DNA of 64,000 nucleotides, taken from contig NZ_FNKP01000001.1 of NCBI RefSeq assembly GCF_900099835.1, forward strand, positions 3,038,001-3,102,000. The letters run 5' to 3'. A program made the translations under genes and the position numbers. The notes under the pieces are model-generated. The model searched no databases. It was given only the letters and a program-made list of their open reading frames with translations, and was not told where the DNA came from. This document shows, in pieces, positions 53,328-63,768 of the stretch. Source of the DNA: Paraburkholderia fungorum (GTDB lineage Bacteria > Pseudomonadota > Gammaproteobacteria > Burkholderiales > Burkholderiaceae). The stretch's first letter is position 1. The number at the start of each line of letters is the position of its first letter.

Positions 53328-54251
53328 ATGTCGCCCAAACGCCTGCTTTGCGCCGCTGTCTGGTCTCTGTGTTTCGCGGGGATGAATGCCTTCGCGCAAA
53401 CCGCGGCTCCCGCAGCGGAACCGGCGGACCAGCCGGGCACCGAGGCCGTCACGCCTGCTGCGCCCGAACCCGTCACGCCGGCAGCGACGCCTGCCACACC
53501 CGCCCCCGCTGCCACCGTCGCCTCTCCCGCTAAGCCCGCCGCGACTTTGAGCGGGCCCGTGCGCAATATCGTGCTGGTTCACGGCGCTTTCGTCGACGGA
53601 TCGAGTTGGAACGGCGTGGTGGCCCGCTTGCAGCAGAAGGGTTATCACGTGAGTTCGGTGCAGAACCCGCTTACCTCGCTCGCCGACGACGTCGCCGCCA
53701 CGCGCCGCGTGCTCGCCCGTCAGGACGGCCCGACGATGCTGGTCGGTCATTCGTGGGGCGGCGTCGTGATTACCGAAGCGGGCGCCAGCGCGCCGAACGT
53801 CGCGGGCCTCGTCTACATTGCGGCGATTGCGCCGGACCTGCACGAATCGACGGTCGATCTGATGAAACGCGGCGCGCAGATGCCTGCGGGCCAGGCGATC
53901 AACGCGGACGCAAGCGGCTTCTTATGGCTGGACCGCACCCGCTATCACGCGGATTTCGCGGCGGACGTGCCCGAGAATCTGACGCGCGTGCTGTCGGTTG
54001 CACAGGTGCCGATCAGCGGGAAAGCATTCAGCGAAACGGTGAGCCAGGTCGGCTGGAAGGAAAAGCCGTCGTGGTATGTGCTGACCACAAAAGACCGCGC
54101 GGTGTCGCCCGATGTGCAGCGGTTCATGGCCGACCGGATGGGCGCGAAAATCGTGCCGATGGCGTCGAGCCACCTCGCGCCGGTATCGCATGCGGGAGCG
54201 ATTGCCGATGTGATCGACCGTGCCGCGCGTGAGTTGAGCCGGCAGCAGTGA
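53328..54251 (+). CDS. Secreted alpha/beta hydrolase
   Basis: 307 residues from ATG 53328, with GGAG upstream. A signal peptide ends near residue 23 (NAFA/QT). An Ala/Pro/Thr-rich linker runs to about 75, then an alpha/beta hydrolase core with IVLVHGAFVDGSSWNGV, the nucleophile elbow GHSWGG (Ser142) and a C-terminal SHLAPVSHAG with the likely catalytic His. It is similar to esterases of the EstC/salicylate-esterase-like group; no substrate can be given. The linker suggests attachment to or extension from the envelope. Confidence 0.85.
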   Translation: MSPKRLLCAAVWSLCFAGMNAFAQTAAPAAEPADQPGTEAVTPAAPEPVTPAATPATPAPAATVASPAKPAATLSGPVRNIVLVHGAFVDGSSWNGVVARLQQKGYHVSSVQNPLTSLADDVAATRRVLARQDGPTMLVGHSWGGVVITEAGASAPNVAGLVYIAAIAPDLHESTVDLMKRGAQMPAGQAINADASGFLWLDRTRYHADFAADVPENLTRVLSVAQVPISGKAFSETVSQVGWKEKPSWYVLTTKDRAVSPDVQRFMADRMGAKIVPMASSHLAPVSHAGAIADVIDRAARELSRQQ

Positions 54252-54309
54252 TCGCGCGCTGGATGATGCGTGAAGGTCGATCACGCATCTTCCAGCGTTA
54301 ATTCAAAGC

Positions 54310-56034
54310 TCAGCGCAAATTGGTGGTCGCCAGTTCGACCACCTCATCGCCGCGACCATTCAGCACCGCCTTCAACATATACAGGCTGAAGCCCTTCGCC
54401 TGCGCCCACTGGATTTTCGGCGGCATCGCCAGTTCGTGCTTCGCCGTCACCACGTCGATCACCGCCGGGCCCGGATGCGCGAACGCTTCACGCAGCGCCG
54501 TTTCGATATTTTCCGAATGCTCGATCCGCACGCCGTAGATCCCCGCACCGCGCGCGATCGCCGCGAAGTCGGTAGCGGCGAGATCGGTGCCGCTCTCGAG
54601 ATAACCGCCCGCCTTCATCTCCATCGCGACGAAACCGAGCGTGCTGTTGTTGAACACGACGACCTTGATCGGCAGATCGAGCTGGCGCGCGGTGAGCAGG
54701 TCGCCGAGCAGCATCGACAGGCCGCCGTCGCCCGACATCGATATCACCTGACGCCCCGGGTCGGCCGCCTGTGCGCCGAGCGCCTGCGGCATCGCGTTCG
54801 CCATCGAGCCGTGATTGAACGAGCCGTGCAGACTGCGCTTGCCGTTCATCGTCAGATAACGTGCGGCCCATAACGTGGGCGTGCCGACATCGGCGCACAG
54901 CACCGCGTCTTCATTCGCCACCTTGTCGATGATGCTGGTCAAATACTGCGGATGGATCGCGCGCCCTGGGTCCGACGGCCGCGCGAGATCGTCGAGGCCC
55001 TTGCGGGTGTCTGCGTAATGTTTGCGCGCGTTCTCGAGAAAGCGCCGGTCGGTCTTGCGCTTGAGCTTCGGCAGCAGCGCCTGCAAGGTCGCTTTCACGT
55101 CGCCGACCAGCCCGAGCTTCAACGGCGCGCGCTTGCCCAGCGCGGAGCCGCGCCGGTCGATCTGCACGACGTTGCCGTGCGACGGATAGAAGTTGCGATA
55201 CGGGAAATCGGTACCGAGCATCACGAGCGTGTCGCACGACATCATCGCGTGATAGCCGGAGCTGAAGCCGATCAGTCCGGTCATGCCGACATCGAACGGA
55301 TTGTCCCACTCCACGTACTGCTTGCCGCGCAACGCGTGCACAGTCGGCGCGCCGAGTTGATCGGCGAAGGCGACGACTTCGTCGTGCGCGTCGGCGCAAC
55401 CGCTGCCGCATAGCAGCGTCACGCCGCCCGCCTGGTTCAGCAGATCGGCGAGACGGTCGAGATCGGCTTCGGACGGCACCACCGTCGAGCGCTCCAGCGT
55501 CCCGGCCCACGCGGGCGTTTCTTCGGGCGCTTCGGCAAGCGCGACATCGCCCGGCAAGACGATGACCGCGACGCCGCGTTCTTCGATGGCGGTGCGCATC
55601 GCGCGGGCCAGCACGCGCGGAAACTGCGACGGGTTCGTCACCAGTTCCACGTAATGGCTGCACTCCTTGAACAATTCCTGCGGATGAGTTTCCTGGAAGT
55701 ACCCCAGCCCGATTTCCGACGACGGAATATGCGCGGCAATCGCCAGCACCGGCTGATGGTTCCGGTGACAGTCGTACAGCCCGTTGATCAGATGCAGATT
55801 GCCCGGCCCGCAACTGCCCGCGCACACCGCGAGCTTGCCGGTCGCGGCGGCATCGGCGCCCGCTGCGAAGGCGGCGACTTCTTCGTGACGCGTGTGCATC
55901 CAGCGAATCGAGCCGACCCGCTGCAAGCTGTCGGACAGGCCGTTCAGGCTGTCGCCCGTCACGCCCCAGATGCGCTCGACGTCGGCTGCCGCCAGTGTCT
56001 TCGCCAGATAATCCGCAATCGTCTGCTTACCCAT
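54310..56034 (-). CDS. poxB: Pyruvate dehydrogenase (ubiquinone), PoxB-like
   Basis: 574 residues, as E. coli PoxB (572). The thiamine diphosphate Glu51 ([14 protein letters not shown]), the FAD middle domain and the TPP motif beginning [13 protein letters not shown] and ending VVFNN are present. The C-terminal [15 protein letters not shown] matches the membrane-binding end of PoxB. It oxidises pyruvate to acetate and CO2, passing electrons to quinone. A GGAG ribosome binding site precedes the start. Two tandem copies of an 11-bp sequence lie 100 bp upstream and may bind a regulator. It is a separate unit from the peptidase operon upstream. Confidence 0.94.
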   Translation of the reverse strand: MGKQTIADYLAKTLAAADVERIWGVTGDSLNGLSDSLQRVGSIRWMHTRHEEVAAFAAGADAAATGKLAVCAGSCGPGNLHLINGLYDCHRNHQPVLAIAAHIPSSEIGLGYFQETHPQELFKECSHYVELVTNPSQFPRVLARAMRTAIEERGVAVIVLPGDVALAEAPEETPAWAGTLERSTVVPSEADLDRLADLLNQAGGVTLLCGSGCADAHDEVVAFADQLGAPTVHALRGKQYVEWDNPFDVGMTGLIGFSSGYHAMMSCDTLVMLGTDFPYRNFYPSHGNVVQIDRRGSALGKRAPLKLGLVGDVKATLQALLPKLKRKTDRRFLENARKHYADTRKGLDDLARPSDPGRAIHPQYLTSIIDKVANEDAVLCADVGTPTLWAARYLTMNGKRSLHGSFNHGSMANAMPQALGAQAADPGRQVISMSGDGGLSMLLGDLLTARQLDLPIKVVVFNNSTLGFVAMEMKAGGYLESGTDLAATDFAAIARGAGIYGVRIEHSENIETALREAFAHPGPAVIDVVTAKHELAMPPKIQWAQAKGFSLYMLKAVLNGRGDEVVELATTNLR

Positions 56035-56134
56035 GCTGTACTCCGCTCAGTGAGAACTCAGTGACAAGGACAGTCGCTCCAGAATGCCAGAGCGTAACGC
56101 GTCCTCACTAAACGTGCCGTCTGGGTGCGCGTTT

Positions 56135-56161
56135 GCGGAGTGAAACGTAAGCGGAGTGAAA
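56135..56161. repeat. Tandem 11-bp direct repeat upstream of poxB
   Basis: GCGGAGTGAAA at 56135-56145 and again at 56151-56161, 5 bp apart, so on the same face of the helix at a 16-bp period. On the transcribed (minus) orientation it reads TTTCACTCCGC twice, about 100-125 bp before the poxB start. Confidence 0.6.
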
Positions 56162-56197
56162 TGGCCGCGTAGGCTTGGGCCTGGACTTGCGCTAGCC

Positions 56198-57034
56198 CTA
56201 ACGCAGCATGAACGACATTGCGGAAAGACAGTTCAGCATCCGCACAGCATGTTCTGCCGATGCCGCGCTAAAGCGCAACGTCACGGCGTCGATGCGTGTG
56301 AGCGTCGGCCACTGACAGAACAGATCGGCCAGCGCGCTGGTTTGCACACGCAGTTCACAATCGACGGGCTTCGTTTGCGACAGGCGGACCGCATGCGGCG
56401 CGTGACCGCCGGCGATGTGCTGCCGCACCACTTCGCAAGCAGCACTGCGGATCGCCTCGCGCGCATTCGCTGGCGATTGCGTCACGCCGCTCGCGTGCCC
56501 GGTCGCACTCTTCGTGACGACAAAGCGTGCATCAGGAAAACGTGGCGCCGTTTCCTCGGCGAAAACATCGTCGCCGGATAAAAGCGCTACACGTGCGCCA
56601 TATTCTTCAGCCAGCGCGCCGTACACACCGGCTTCGCCCAACTCGACGCCGTCGAACGCGACCCGTGCGAATGCAAAACTGTTGATCGTGTGCGAGAGGA
56701 TGCCGCGCGTTTGCGCCATCGCGTGATAGCCGATCATGAAGACCAGCGCCGCGCCGTATTCGAGCCCGGCCATCATGCCGAGCGTGCGGGGTTTGCCGAG
56801 CACGACCTGCGCGCGCGGATCGAGCAGATCGGGCAGCAGGTTGCGAAAGCCGCCGTGCGAATCGTTGACCCACACTTGCGACGCTCCGCCCGCGAACGCG
56901 CCTTCGATTGCCGCGTTGGCTTCGAGCGTCATCCAGCGGCGCGCGGCTTCGTATTCGCCGTTGCCCGCGCGGGTTTGCTCAGGGTGGAATACGCCGGCCA
57001 CGCCTTCGATATCGGCGGAAATGAGGACTTTCAT
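56198..57034 (-). CDS. M55 family D-aminopeptidase (DppA-like)
   Basis: 278 residues. The zinc ligands of Bacillus DppA align at Asp8 and Glu10 (ADIEGVAGV), His60 (NDSHGGF) and His104 (IGYHAM), with the nucleophile-region His115 (ILSHTI) and an acidic ligand near 131-134. DppA removes D-amino acids from peptides such as D-Ala-D-Ala. It is the last gene of the compact importer/peptidase unit, starting 6 bp after the P1 peptidase. A 164-bp gap separates it from poxB. Confidence 0.9.
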   Translation of the reverse strand: MKVLISADIEGVAGVFHPEQTRAGNGEYEAARRWMTLEANAAIEGAFAGGASQVWVNDSHGGFRNLLPDLLDPRAQVVLGKPRTLGMMAGLEYGAALVFMIGYHAMAQTRGILSHTINSFAFARVAFDGVELGEAGVYGALAEEYGARVALLSGDDVFAEETAPRFPDARFVVTKSATGHASGVTQSPANAREAIRSAACEVVRQHIAGGHAPHAVRLSQTKPVDCELRVQTSALADLFCQWPTLTRIDAVTLRFSAASAEHAVRMLNCLSAMSFMLR

Positions 57035-57040
57035 GATTCG

Positions 57041-58114
57041 CTAGTCGGTGAGCTTCAGTAGTTGAGCGAGGTCGGGCACGCTGTCGTGCAACGACACACG
57101 TCGATGTCCGTCACGCCCCGTTACGGATGTCGCGCTCCACAACGCATCGATAATCGCCTGCTCGACGCTGTCGGCGCACGCGCGGAACAGCGGATCGAGA
57201 CGCGCATCGGCGACGAGCGGCGGCAGCGTGATCGAATCGGCGTCGTGCGGCACCGTGTAGGCGGTTGAAAACGCCAGCGCGATATCGCCGCTGCCGTGAC
57301 CGTACACGGAGCCGGTGCGTGCAAGACCGGCTGCCGCGCGCAAAGAAAGGCGCTTCAGTTGACACGCGTCGAGCGGCGCATCGGTGGCGACGATCATGAT
57401 GATCGAGCCTTGTTCGGGTTTGGCGCTGAGCGCCGCTGCTTCAGACGTTGCTGCTTCAGCCGCGCGGTCGGTCAGCATGCGCCCGAGCGGCGTACCGTCG
57501 ATCGTCAGCATCGGCAGACGCCCGAAGTTCGCGAGCACGAGCGCGCCGACCGTGTACCGCCGCCCCGCCACCTCGACCACGCGCGACGCGTTGCCGATCC
57601 CGCCCTTCAGATCGAAGCACGACATGCCACGCCCGGCCCCGACCGAGCCACTCGCGACGTTGGCATTGGCGGCATCGAATGCGTCGTTGAAATGCTGTTC
57701 GGTGACGGCGAGCGCCTGGATATCGTTCAGGTAGCCGTCATTGCATTCGAACACCAGCGGATTCACGGTCGACCACTCGCGCCCGATCTGCGGATTCGCG
57801 CGGATCGCCGCACGAATCTGCGCCTGCGCCACCGCGCCCACGCCGAACGTATTGGTCAACGCGATCGGTGTTTCCAGCGTGCCGAGTTCTTCGACCTGCA
57901 CCAGCCCGATGCTCTTGCCGAAACCGTTGATCACCGACACCGCAGCGGGCACCTTATGAACAAACGGATCGTCGCGATGCGGACGAATGACCGTGACGCC
58001 GGTTTGCAACGCATGCTGGTCGATCGTGCAATGACCGACCGCCACGCCGTCGACATCGGCGATCGTACCGAGCGGCCCGCTCGCCAGCGTGCCGATATGC
58101 GGTGCGGGGTTCAT
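57041..58114 (-). CDS. P1 family peptidase (DmpA/BapA-like, N-terminal nucleophile)
   Basis: 357 residues from ATG 58114. Family features are [11 protein letters not shown] at the start, [23 protein letters not shown] (pieces) in the middle, and the self-cleavage site before Ser237 in [14 protein letters not shown]; this would leave a beta chain of about 121 residues, as in DmpA. DmpA releases N-terminal D- or L-residues, and BapA cleaves beta-amino-acid peptides. The ATG overlaps the stop of gsiD by 4 bp (ATGA), which couples the peptidase to the importer. Confidence 0.9.
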   Translation of the reverse strand: MNPAPHIGTLASGPLGTIADVDGVAVGHCTIDQHALQTGVTVIRPHRDDPFVHKVPAAVSVINGFGKSIGLVQVEELGTLETPIALTNTFGVGAVAQAQIRAAIRANPQIGREWSTVNPLVFECNDGYLNDIQALAVTEQHFNDAFDAANANVASGSVGAGRGMSCFDLKGGIGNASRVVEVAGRRYTVGALVLANFGRLPMLTIDGTPLGRMLTDRAAEAATSEAAALSAKPEQGSIIMIVATDAPLDACQLKRLSLRAAAGLARTGSVYGHGSGDIALAFSTAYTVPHDADSITLPPLVADARLDPLFRACADSVEQAIIDALWSATSVTGRDGHRRVSLHDSVPDLAQLLKLTD

Positions 58115-59016
58115 AGCCGGTCGAGCTTCGGATCGAGCGCGTCGCGCAGACCGTCGCCGAGCAGATTGAACGCCAGCACGGTCAGGAAAATCGCCAGGCT
58201 CGGAAACAGCGCGATATGCGGAGCGGTGACCATATCCGCGCGCGCTTCGTTGAGCATCGCGCCCCACTCGGGCGTCGGCGGCTGCGCACCGAGTCCGAGA
58301 AACGACAGGCTCGCCGCCGTGATGATCGACGTGCCGATACGCATCGTGAAGTACACCACCACCGACGAAATCGTCCCCGGCAGAATGTGCCGCACGATGA
58401 TCGTCCAGTCCGACGCGCCGATGCTGCGCGCCGCCTCGATATACGTGAGCTGCTTGAGCATCAGCGTGTTGCCGCGCACCAGCCGCGCGAACGCGGGAAT
58501 GCTGAAAATCGCCACCGCGCAGATCACGTTGATCATGCCGTTGCCGAGAATCGCGACCACGCCGATTGCCAGCAGAATGCCGGGAAACGCGAACAGCACG
58601 TCAGCCACGCGCATCGTGATGCGGTCCCACCAGCCTTCGTAGTAACCGGCGAGCAGGCCGAAGAACGTGCCGATCACCGCACCGATCGCGACCGACAGAA
58701 AGCCCGCCTCAAGCGAGATGCGCGAACCCGCGAGAATGCGGCTGAAAATATCGCGGCCCAGCGAATCGACGCCGAACCAGTGCGCCGCGGACGGCCCCGC
58801 ATTCAGCGCGTCGTAGTCGAAGAAATTCTCCGGGTCGTACGGCACGATATGCGGCGCGGCAATCGCGACCACGATCAGCAGCAGCACGAAAATACCGGCG
58901 CCGAGCGCCACGTGCTGCTTGCGGAATTTGCGCCAGAACTCGCTCCACGGTGTACGGATCGCGCTTTCCACGATAGCGGCGCGCGCCGCATTCGCCTCGG
59001 TTGCAGAGATGCTCAT
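58111..59016 (-). CDS. gsiD: ABC peptide/glutathione importer permease (GsiD-like)
   Basis: 301 residues with six membrane helices and the binding-protein-dependent inner-membrane motif region [16 protein letters not shown]. The N-terminal [18 protein letters not shown] segment is typical of DppC/GsiD permeases. It forms the channel with GsiC. It starts 7 bp after gsiC and overlaps the P1 peptidase gene by 4 bp. Confidence 0.9.
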   Translation of the reverse strand: MSISATEANAARAAIVESAIRTPWSEFWRKFRKQHVALGAGIFVLLLIVVAIAAPHIVPYDPENFFDYDALNAGPSAAHWFGVDSLGRDIFSRILAGSRISLEAGFLSVAIGAVIGTFFGLLAGYYEGWWDRITMRVADVLFAFPGILLAIGVVAILGNGMINVICAVAIFSIPAFARLVRGNTLMLKQLTYIEAARSIGASDWTIIVRHILPGTISSVVVYFTMRIGTSIITAASLSFLGLGAQPPTPEWGAMLNEARADMVTAPHIALFPSLAIFLTVLAFNLLGDGLRDALDPKLDRL

Positions 59017-59023
59017 GCGGGCC

Positions 59024-59944
59024 TCACTTGAAACGGATAGTCGGATTGATCACCGCGTACATCACGTCGACGATCAGATTGATGATGATGAATTCGAGCG
59101 AGAACAACAGCACTTCGGCCTGAATCACCGGATAGTCGCGCATCGACACGGCATCCACCAGCAGACGCCCGAGGCCCGGCCAGTTGAACACCACTTCGAC
59201 CACGATCGAGCCGCCGAGCAGAAAGCCGAACTGCAAACCCATCATCGTGATCACGGGAATCATCGCATTGCGCAGGCAGTGCTTGACGATCACGAGCCGC
59301 TCGGGCACGCCCTTGGCGCGCGCCGTGCGTACGAAATCTTCGTGCATGACTTCGACGAACGACGCCCGCGTGAAGCGCGCCATCACCGCCGCGACCGCCG
59401 CGCCGAGCGTCAGCGACGGCAGCACGTAACTGCGCCATGAACCGTCGCCGACAATCGGCAGCCAGCCGAGCTTCACCGAGAAAATCTCCATCAGCAGCAT
59501 GCCGAGCGCGAACGCGGGAAACGAAATGCCCGACACCGCGAGCGTCATGCCGAGCCGGTCGGGCCACCGGTTACGCCAGACCGCCGAGACGATCCCGAGC
59601 GCCATCCCGATCACGACCGCCCACACCATGCTGGCGAGCGTGAGCAGCAGCGTCGGCATGAAGCGTTCGGCGATCTCCTGACTCACAGGCCGCTTGCTGC
59701 GCGTGGAGATGCCGAAATCGCCGTGCGCGATACGCACGAAGAAATTGACGAACTGCTGCGGCATCGGCTTGTCGAGACCGAGATCCGAGCGCACCAGCGC
59801 GACGGTGGCTTCGTCCGCTTCGGGACCGGCGGCGAGACGCGCCGGATCGCCAGGCAGCAGATGCACGAACAGAAACACCAGCACGGCGACGATGAAGAGC
59901 GTCGGCAGCAGGCCAAAGAGACGTTTGACGAGGAAGTTCAGCAT
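59024..59944 (-). CDS. gsiC: ABC peptide/glutathione importer permease (GsiC-like)
   Basis: 306 residues of the DppB/GsiC type: [34 protein letters not shown] at the start (in pieces), [14 protein letters not shown] and the coupling-loop region [16 protein letters not shown]. It pairs with GsiD. A stem-loop in the 111-bp gap after gsiB may set its lower level relative to the binding protein. Confidence 0.9.
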   Translation of the reverse strand: MLNFLVKRLFGLLPTLFIVAVLVFLFVHLLPGDPARLAAGPEADEATVALVRSDLGLDKPMPQQFVNFFVRIAHGDFGISTRSKRPVSQEIAERFMPTLLLTLASMVWAVVIGMALGIVSAVWRNRWPDRLGMTLAVSGISFPAFALGMLLMEIFSVKLGWLPIVGDGSWRSYVLPSLTLGAAVAAVMARFTRASFVEVMHEDFVRTARAKGVPERLVIVKHCLRNAMIPVITMMGLQFGFLLGGSIVVEVVFNWPGLGRLLVDAVSMRDYPVIQAEVLLFSLEFIIINLIVDVMYAVINPTIRFK

Positions 59945-60008
59945 GAAACCCTATCCTGCAGTGATGCGGATTGCGAAGAATCGCGTGTGACGCCAATGCG
60001 GTGACGCG

Positions 60009-60040
60009 GTCCGTCGCGTTGAATCATCAACGCAACGGAC
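60009..60040. repeat. Intercistronic hairpin between gsiB and gsiC
   Basis: Arms GTCCGTCGCGTTGA and TCAACGCAACGGAC pair at 13 of 14 positions around an ATCA loop. No T-run follows. Such hairpins often protect the mRNA of a binding protein and lower permease expression. Confidence 0.6.
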
Positions 60041-60055
60041 GCGGCACTCATCGGA

Positions 60056-61618
60056 TTACTTAATCGCGATTTCGTCGAAATTGAACGAGCCGTCCGGCGC
60101 GACGTACGCACCCGACAGACGCTTGCTGCGCGCGTACACGACCTTCTCCTTCACGAGGAAGATCCACGGCGCGTCGGTCCAGATGCGCTTTTGCGCGTCG
60201 GTGTAGAGCGCGGTCTTCTGCGTGCGGTCGGTGGTTTCAAGCGCCTGCTTCAGATCGCTGTCGACCGTATCGTTTTTGTAGTACGCGGTGTTCATCATCT
60301 TCGGCGGGAACGACGCGGACGCGAGCAGCGGCGAAATCGCCCAGTCAGCCTCACCCGTCGACGACGACCAGCCGATGTAGTACATCCGCACCGGCGCCTT
60401 CGCCGGGTCCTGCGCGCTTTCCACCTTGGCGACGCGCTGCCCCGCTTCGAGCGCTTCAACCTGCGCCTTCACGCCGACCTGCGCGAGTTGCTGCTGCACG
60501 AACTGGATCACCTTCTGCGCGGTCGAGTAGTTATATGCGGACCACAACGTCGTTTCGAAACCGTTCGGATAACCCGCTTCCTTCAGCAGCGCGCGCGCCT
60601 TCGCCGGATCGTACGGCCATGGGCCGAGCTTCGTCGCGTAGTCGACACCTTGCGGCACCACGCCTTCAGCCGGCGTCGCATAACCGGAGAACGCCACCTT
60701 GACCAGCGCGTCCTTGTTGATCGCGTAGTTCAGCGCTTCGCGCACCTTCGGGTTGTCGAACGGCTTCTGGTTCACGTTCAGGCTGATATAGCGCTCGATG
60801 ATCGACGGCGCGGCGACCAGATCGACCTTCGGGTTCGACTGCAATTGCGCGGCCTGTTCGTACGGCACCTGGAACGCGAAGTCCGCTTCGCCGGTGCTCA
60901 TCAGCGCGGCGCGCGTGTTGTTGTCGACCACCGGCTTCCAGTCGATCGCGTCGATCTTCGGGTAGCCCTTCTTCCAGTAACCGGTGAACTTCTTCACCGT
61001 CAGATCGCCCGCCGGGTCCCACTTCACGAGTTCGAACGGACCCGTGCCGACCGGATGGAACGCGATGTCCTTGCCGTATTTCTTCATCGCGGCCGGCGAA
61101 ATCATCACCGCCGACGGATGTGCGAGCACGTTGACGAACGCCGAGAACGGCGTCTTCAGCGTGACCTTTACCGTGTACGGATCGACCACTTCGGTTTTGT
61201 CGATACGGCTGAACATGTTGTAGCGCTTGAGCTTGTTCGCCGGATCGGTCACGCGGTCGAAGTTCGCTTTCACGGCCGCCGCGTTGAAATCGCTGCCGTC
61301 CTGGAACTTCACACCGTGGCGCAGCTTGAACGTAAAGACACGCGCGTCGGGGCTCGCTTCATAGCTGTCGGCCAGCACGTTGATCAGTTTCATGTCCTTG
61401 TCGAAGCCGAACAGCCCTTGATAGAACGATTTGGAAACGGCTTGCGACAGCGTGTCGTTCGCATCGTACGGATCGAGCGTCGTGAAGGTCGACGCGACGG
61501 CCATCACGGCCTGGGTGTCGGCGTGCGCCGCATTGCCCGCGAGCATCGCGAACACCACCGCGCCGCCGCTAATCAGCGCGCGCAAACGAAACGGAGAAGA
61601 CGGGACCAGCAGGTTCAT
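60056..61618 (-). CDS. gsiB: Periplasmic substrate-binding protein (GsiB-like)
   Basis: 520 residues with a signal peptide ending near residue 33 (NAAHA/DTQA). The mature part is a family 5 solute-binding protein: [48 protein letters not shown] (pieces) and [19 protein letters not shown]. coli GsiB binds glutathione; specificity for glutathione or for other short peptides cannot be told from sequence. It is encoded between the ATPase and the permeases, in the E. coli gsi order. Confidence 0.91.
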   Translation of the reverse strand: MNLLVPSSPFRLRALISGGAVVFAMLAGNAAHADTQAVMAVASTFTTLDPYDANDTLSQAVSKSFYQGLFGFDKDMKLINVLADSYEASPDARVFTFKLRHGVKFQDGSDFNAAAVKANFDRVTDPANKLKRYNMFSRIDKTEVVDPYTVKVTLKTPFSAFVNVLAHPSAVMISPAAMKKYGKDIAFHPVGTGPFELVKWDPAGDLTVKKFTGYWKKGYPKIDAIDWKPVVDNNTRAALMSTGEADFAFQVPYEQAAQLQSNPKVDLVAAPSIIERYISLNVNQKPFDNPKVREALNYAINKDALVKVAFSGYATPAEGVVPQGVDYATKLGPWPYDPAKARALLKEAGYPNGFETTLWSAYNYSTAQKVIQFVQQQLAQVGVKAQVEALEAGQRVAKVESAQDPAKAPVRMYYIGWSSSTGEADWAISPLLASASFPPKMMNTAYYKNDTVDSDLKQALETTDRTQKTALYTDAQKRIWTDAPWIFLVKEKVVYARSKRLSGAYVAPDGSFNFDEIAIK

Positions 61619-61736
61619 GAGATTGGCTCCAGGCCGCTAGATAAATCAGGTTGAGAGGCTGCGAAAAAATCGTTTTGCTTTGGTTTTTTGCTTCAAGGTG
61701 CTTCGGATTGCTTCAGACTGCGTGGATCGATCCACT

Positions 61737-63659
61737 TCAGTACGCGCCGCCAATTCGATGCTGTGCGACGTAGTGATCCGGTCCGACCGCGACGAGCGGC
61801 GCGACGACCGGCTCGTCGTCCAGTGCGCGAATCGGGCTGGGAATTTCATCCACGGCGAGTTGGCGTTTTGCGTGACGGCGCGCCGGGTCGGCCACCGGCA
61901 CCGCGCCCATCAGCTTCTTCGTGTACGGATGCTGCGGCGCTTCGAACACCGCGCGACGCGGCCCGATCTCGACGATCTGGCCGAGATACATCACCGCCAC
62001 GCGATGACTGACACGCTCGACCACCGCCATGTCGTGCGAAATGAACAGGTACGCGACACCGAGTTCGCGCTGCAGATCCAGCATCAGATTGACGATCTGC
62101 GCCTGCACGGACACGTCGAGCGCGGACACCGATTCATCGGCGATCACGACTTTCGGATTCAATGCGAGCGCGCGTGCAATCGCGATCCGCTGCCGCTGAC
62201 CGCCTGAGAATTCATGCGGATAACGACGCGCCGCTTCGCGCGGCAAGCCGACCTTTTCGAGCAGCCATTCGACGCGCGCCTGCGCTTCTTCACCTTGCGC
62301 GACGCCGTGTACGAGCAGCGGCTCCATGATCGAGAAGCCGACCGTCAAACGCGGATTCAGCGACGCGAACGGGTCCTGAAAAATAAACTGGATATCGCGA
62401 CGCAGCGCCTGCAACGCGGGGCCGGTCAGCGAACTGATTTCGCGGCCGTTAAATTCGATCGACCCGCTCTGACTTTCGACCAGCCGCAACAGCGAGCGGC
62501 CCGTCGTCGATTTGCCGCAACCCGATTCGCCGACCAGCGCAAGCGTTTCGCCAGGCCGCAAATCGAAGCTGACTTTTTCGACTGCATGCACACGTCCCGT
62601 CACGCGGCCGAGCATGCCGCTTCTGACCGGGAAACGCGTCACGAGATCACGCACGCGCAGAATCGGCGGCGTGGTGTGCAGCACCAGCGGCTGTGCTTCT
62701 TTCGCCACTGCCGCGGCGGGGCGCACCGCCTGGTCGGTCGTGCCGAGGCTCGCCTGTTCGACGGTGAGAATCGGAAAACGCGCCGGCTGATCGGTGCCCT
62801 GCATTGCGCCGAGGCGCGGCACCGCCGCCAGCAAAGCCTTCGTGTACGGATGCGACGGCGCGGCGAACAGCGCGTCCGACGCGCCCTCTTCCACCTTCTC
62901 GCCGCGATACATCACGAGCACGCGATCCGCCACTTCGGCGACCACGCCCATGTCGTGCGTGATGAAGATCACGCCCATGTTCATCTCGTCCTGCAAGCCG
63001 CGAATCAGTTGCAGGATCTGCGCCTGAATCGTCACGTCGAGCGCGGTGGTCGGTTCATCGGCGATCAGCAACGCGGGCTTGCACGACAGCGCCATCGCGA
63101 TCATCACGCGCTGCCGCATGCCGCCCGACAGTTGATGCGGAAAGCGCGCCGCCACTCGCCGCGCTTCGGGAATCCGCACGAGTTCCAGCAGACGCAGCGT
63201 TTCTGCGTGCGCGGCGCTGCGGCTCTTGCCCTGATGCAGCGCAATCGCCTCGCTGATCTGATCGCCGACCGTGAACACCGGATTGAGCGACGTCATCGGC
63301 TCCTGGAAGATCATCGCGATGTCGGCGCCGCGAATCGAACGCATCGTACCGTTCGACGCTTTCGCGAGATCGAGCACGCTGCCGTCGCGGCGCCGGAACA
63401 TGACGCTGCCGCCGGCAAGGCGCCCACCGCCCTGCTCGATCAGCCGCATCAACGCGAGCGAAGTCACCGATTTACCCGAACCCGATTCACCGACGATCGC
63501 CAGCGTCTCGCCGCGCTCGACCGTCAGCGACAGATTGCGCACCGCATTGAAGGTCGCGTCGCCGCGGCGAAACGCGACCGACAGATCGTCGACCGCGAGC
63601 ACGCGCTGCGGCGGCATGGTGTCGATAGGCGAATGGCTGGTGGGCAATGCTGTAGGCAC
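61737..63659 (-). CDS. gsiA: Fused double-ABC ATPase of the importer (GsiA-like)
   Basis: 640 residues with two complete ATPase halves, as in GsiA (623). The first half has Walker A GESGSGKS, signature LSGGMRQR and Walker [13 protein letters not shown]; the second has [17 protein letters not shown] and [12 protein letters not shown]. Both are followed by oligopeptide-type C-terminal extensions ([16 protein letters not shown]). A single polypeptide powers the GsiC/GsiD channel. It lies between the iaaA-like gene and gsiB. Confidence 0.94.
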   Translation of the reverse strand: MPTALPTSHSPIDTMPPQRVLAVDDLSVAFRRGDATFNAVRNLSLTVERGETLAIVGESGSGKSVTSLALMRLIEQGGGRLAGGSVMFRRRDGSVLDLAKASNGTMRSIRGADIAMIFQEPMTSLNPVFTVGDQISEAIALHQGKSRSAAHAETLRLLELVRIPEARRVAARFPHQLSGGMRQRVMIAMALSCKPALLIADEPTTALDVTIQAQILQLIRGLQDEMNMGVIFITHDMGVVAEVADRVLVMYRGEKVEEGASDALFAAPSHPYTKALLAAVPRLGAMQGTDQPARFPILTVEQASLGTTDQAVRPAAAVAKEAQPLVLHTTPPILRVRDLVTRFPVRSGMLGRVTGRVHAVEKVSFDLRPGETLALVGESGCGKSTTGRSLLRLVESQSGSIEFNGREISSLTGPALQALRRDIQFIFQDPFASLNPRLTVGFSIMEPLLVHGVAQGEEAQARVEWLLEKVGLPREAARRYPHEFSGGQRQRIAIARALALNPKVVIADESVSALDVSVQAQIVNLMLDLQRELGVAYLFISHDMAVVERVSHRVAVMYLGQIVEIGPRRAVFEAPQHPYTKKLMGAVPVADPARRHAKRQLAVDEIPSPIRALDDEPVVAPLVAVGPDHYVAQHRIGGAY

Positions 63660-63768
63660 GGTGGTTCCTTGAATACGGACGCGACTGGCGTGAGCTAACG
63701 CGCACTCACGCGATGATTCGTTCGGGCGAGGTTCGATGGAAATGCAGGCAAGGACGCAGGCACGCGCC

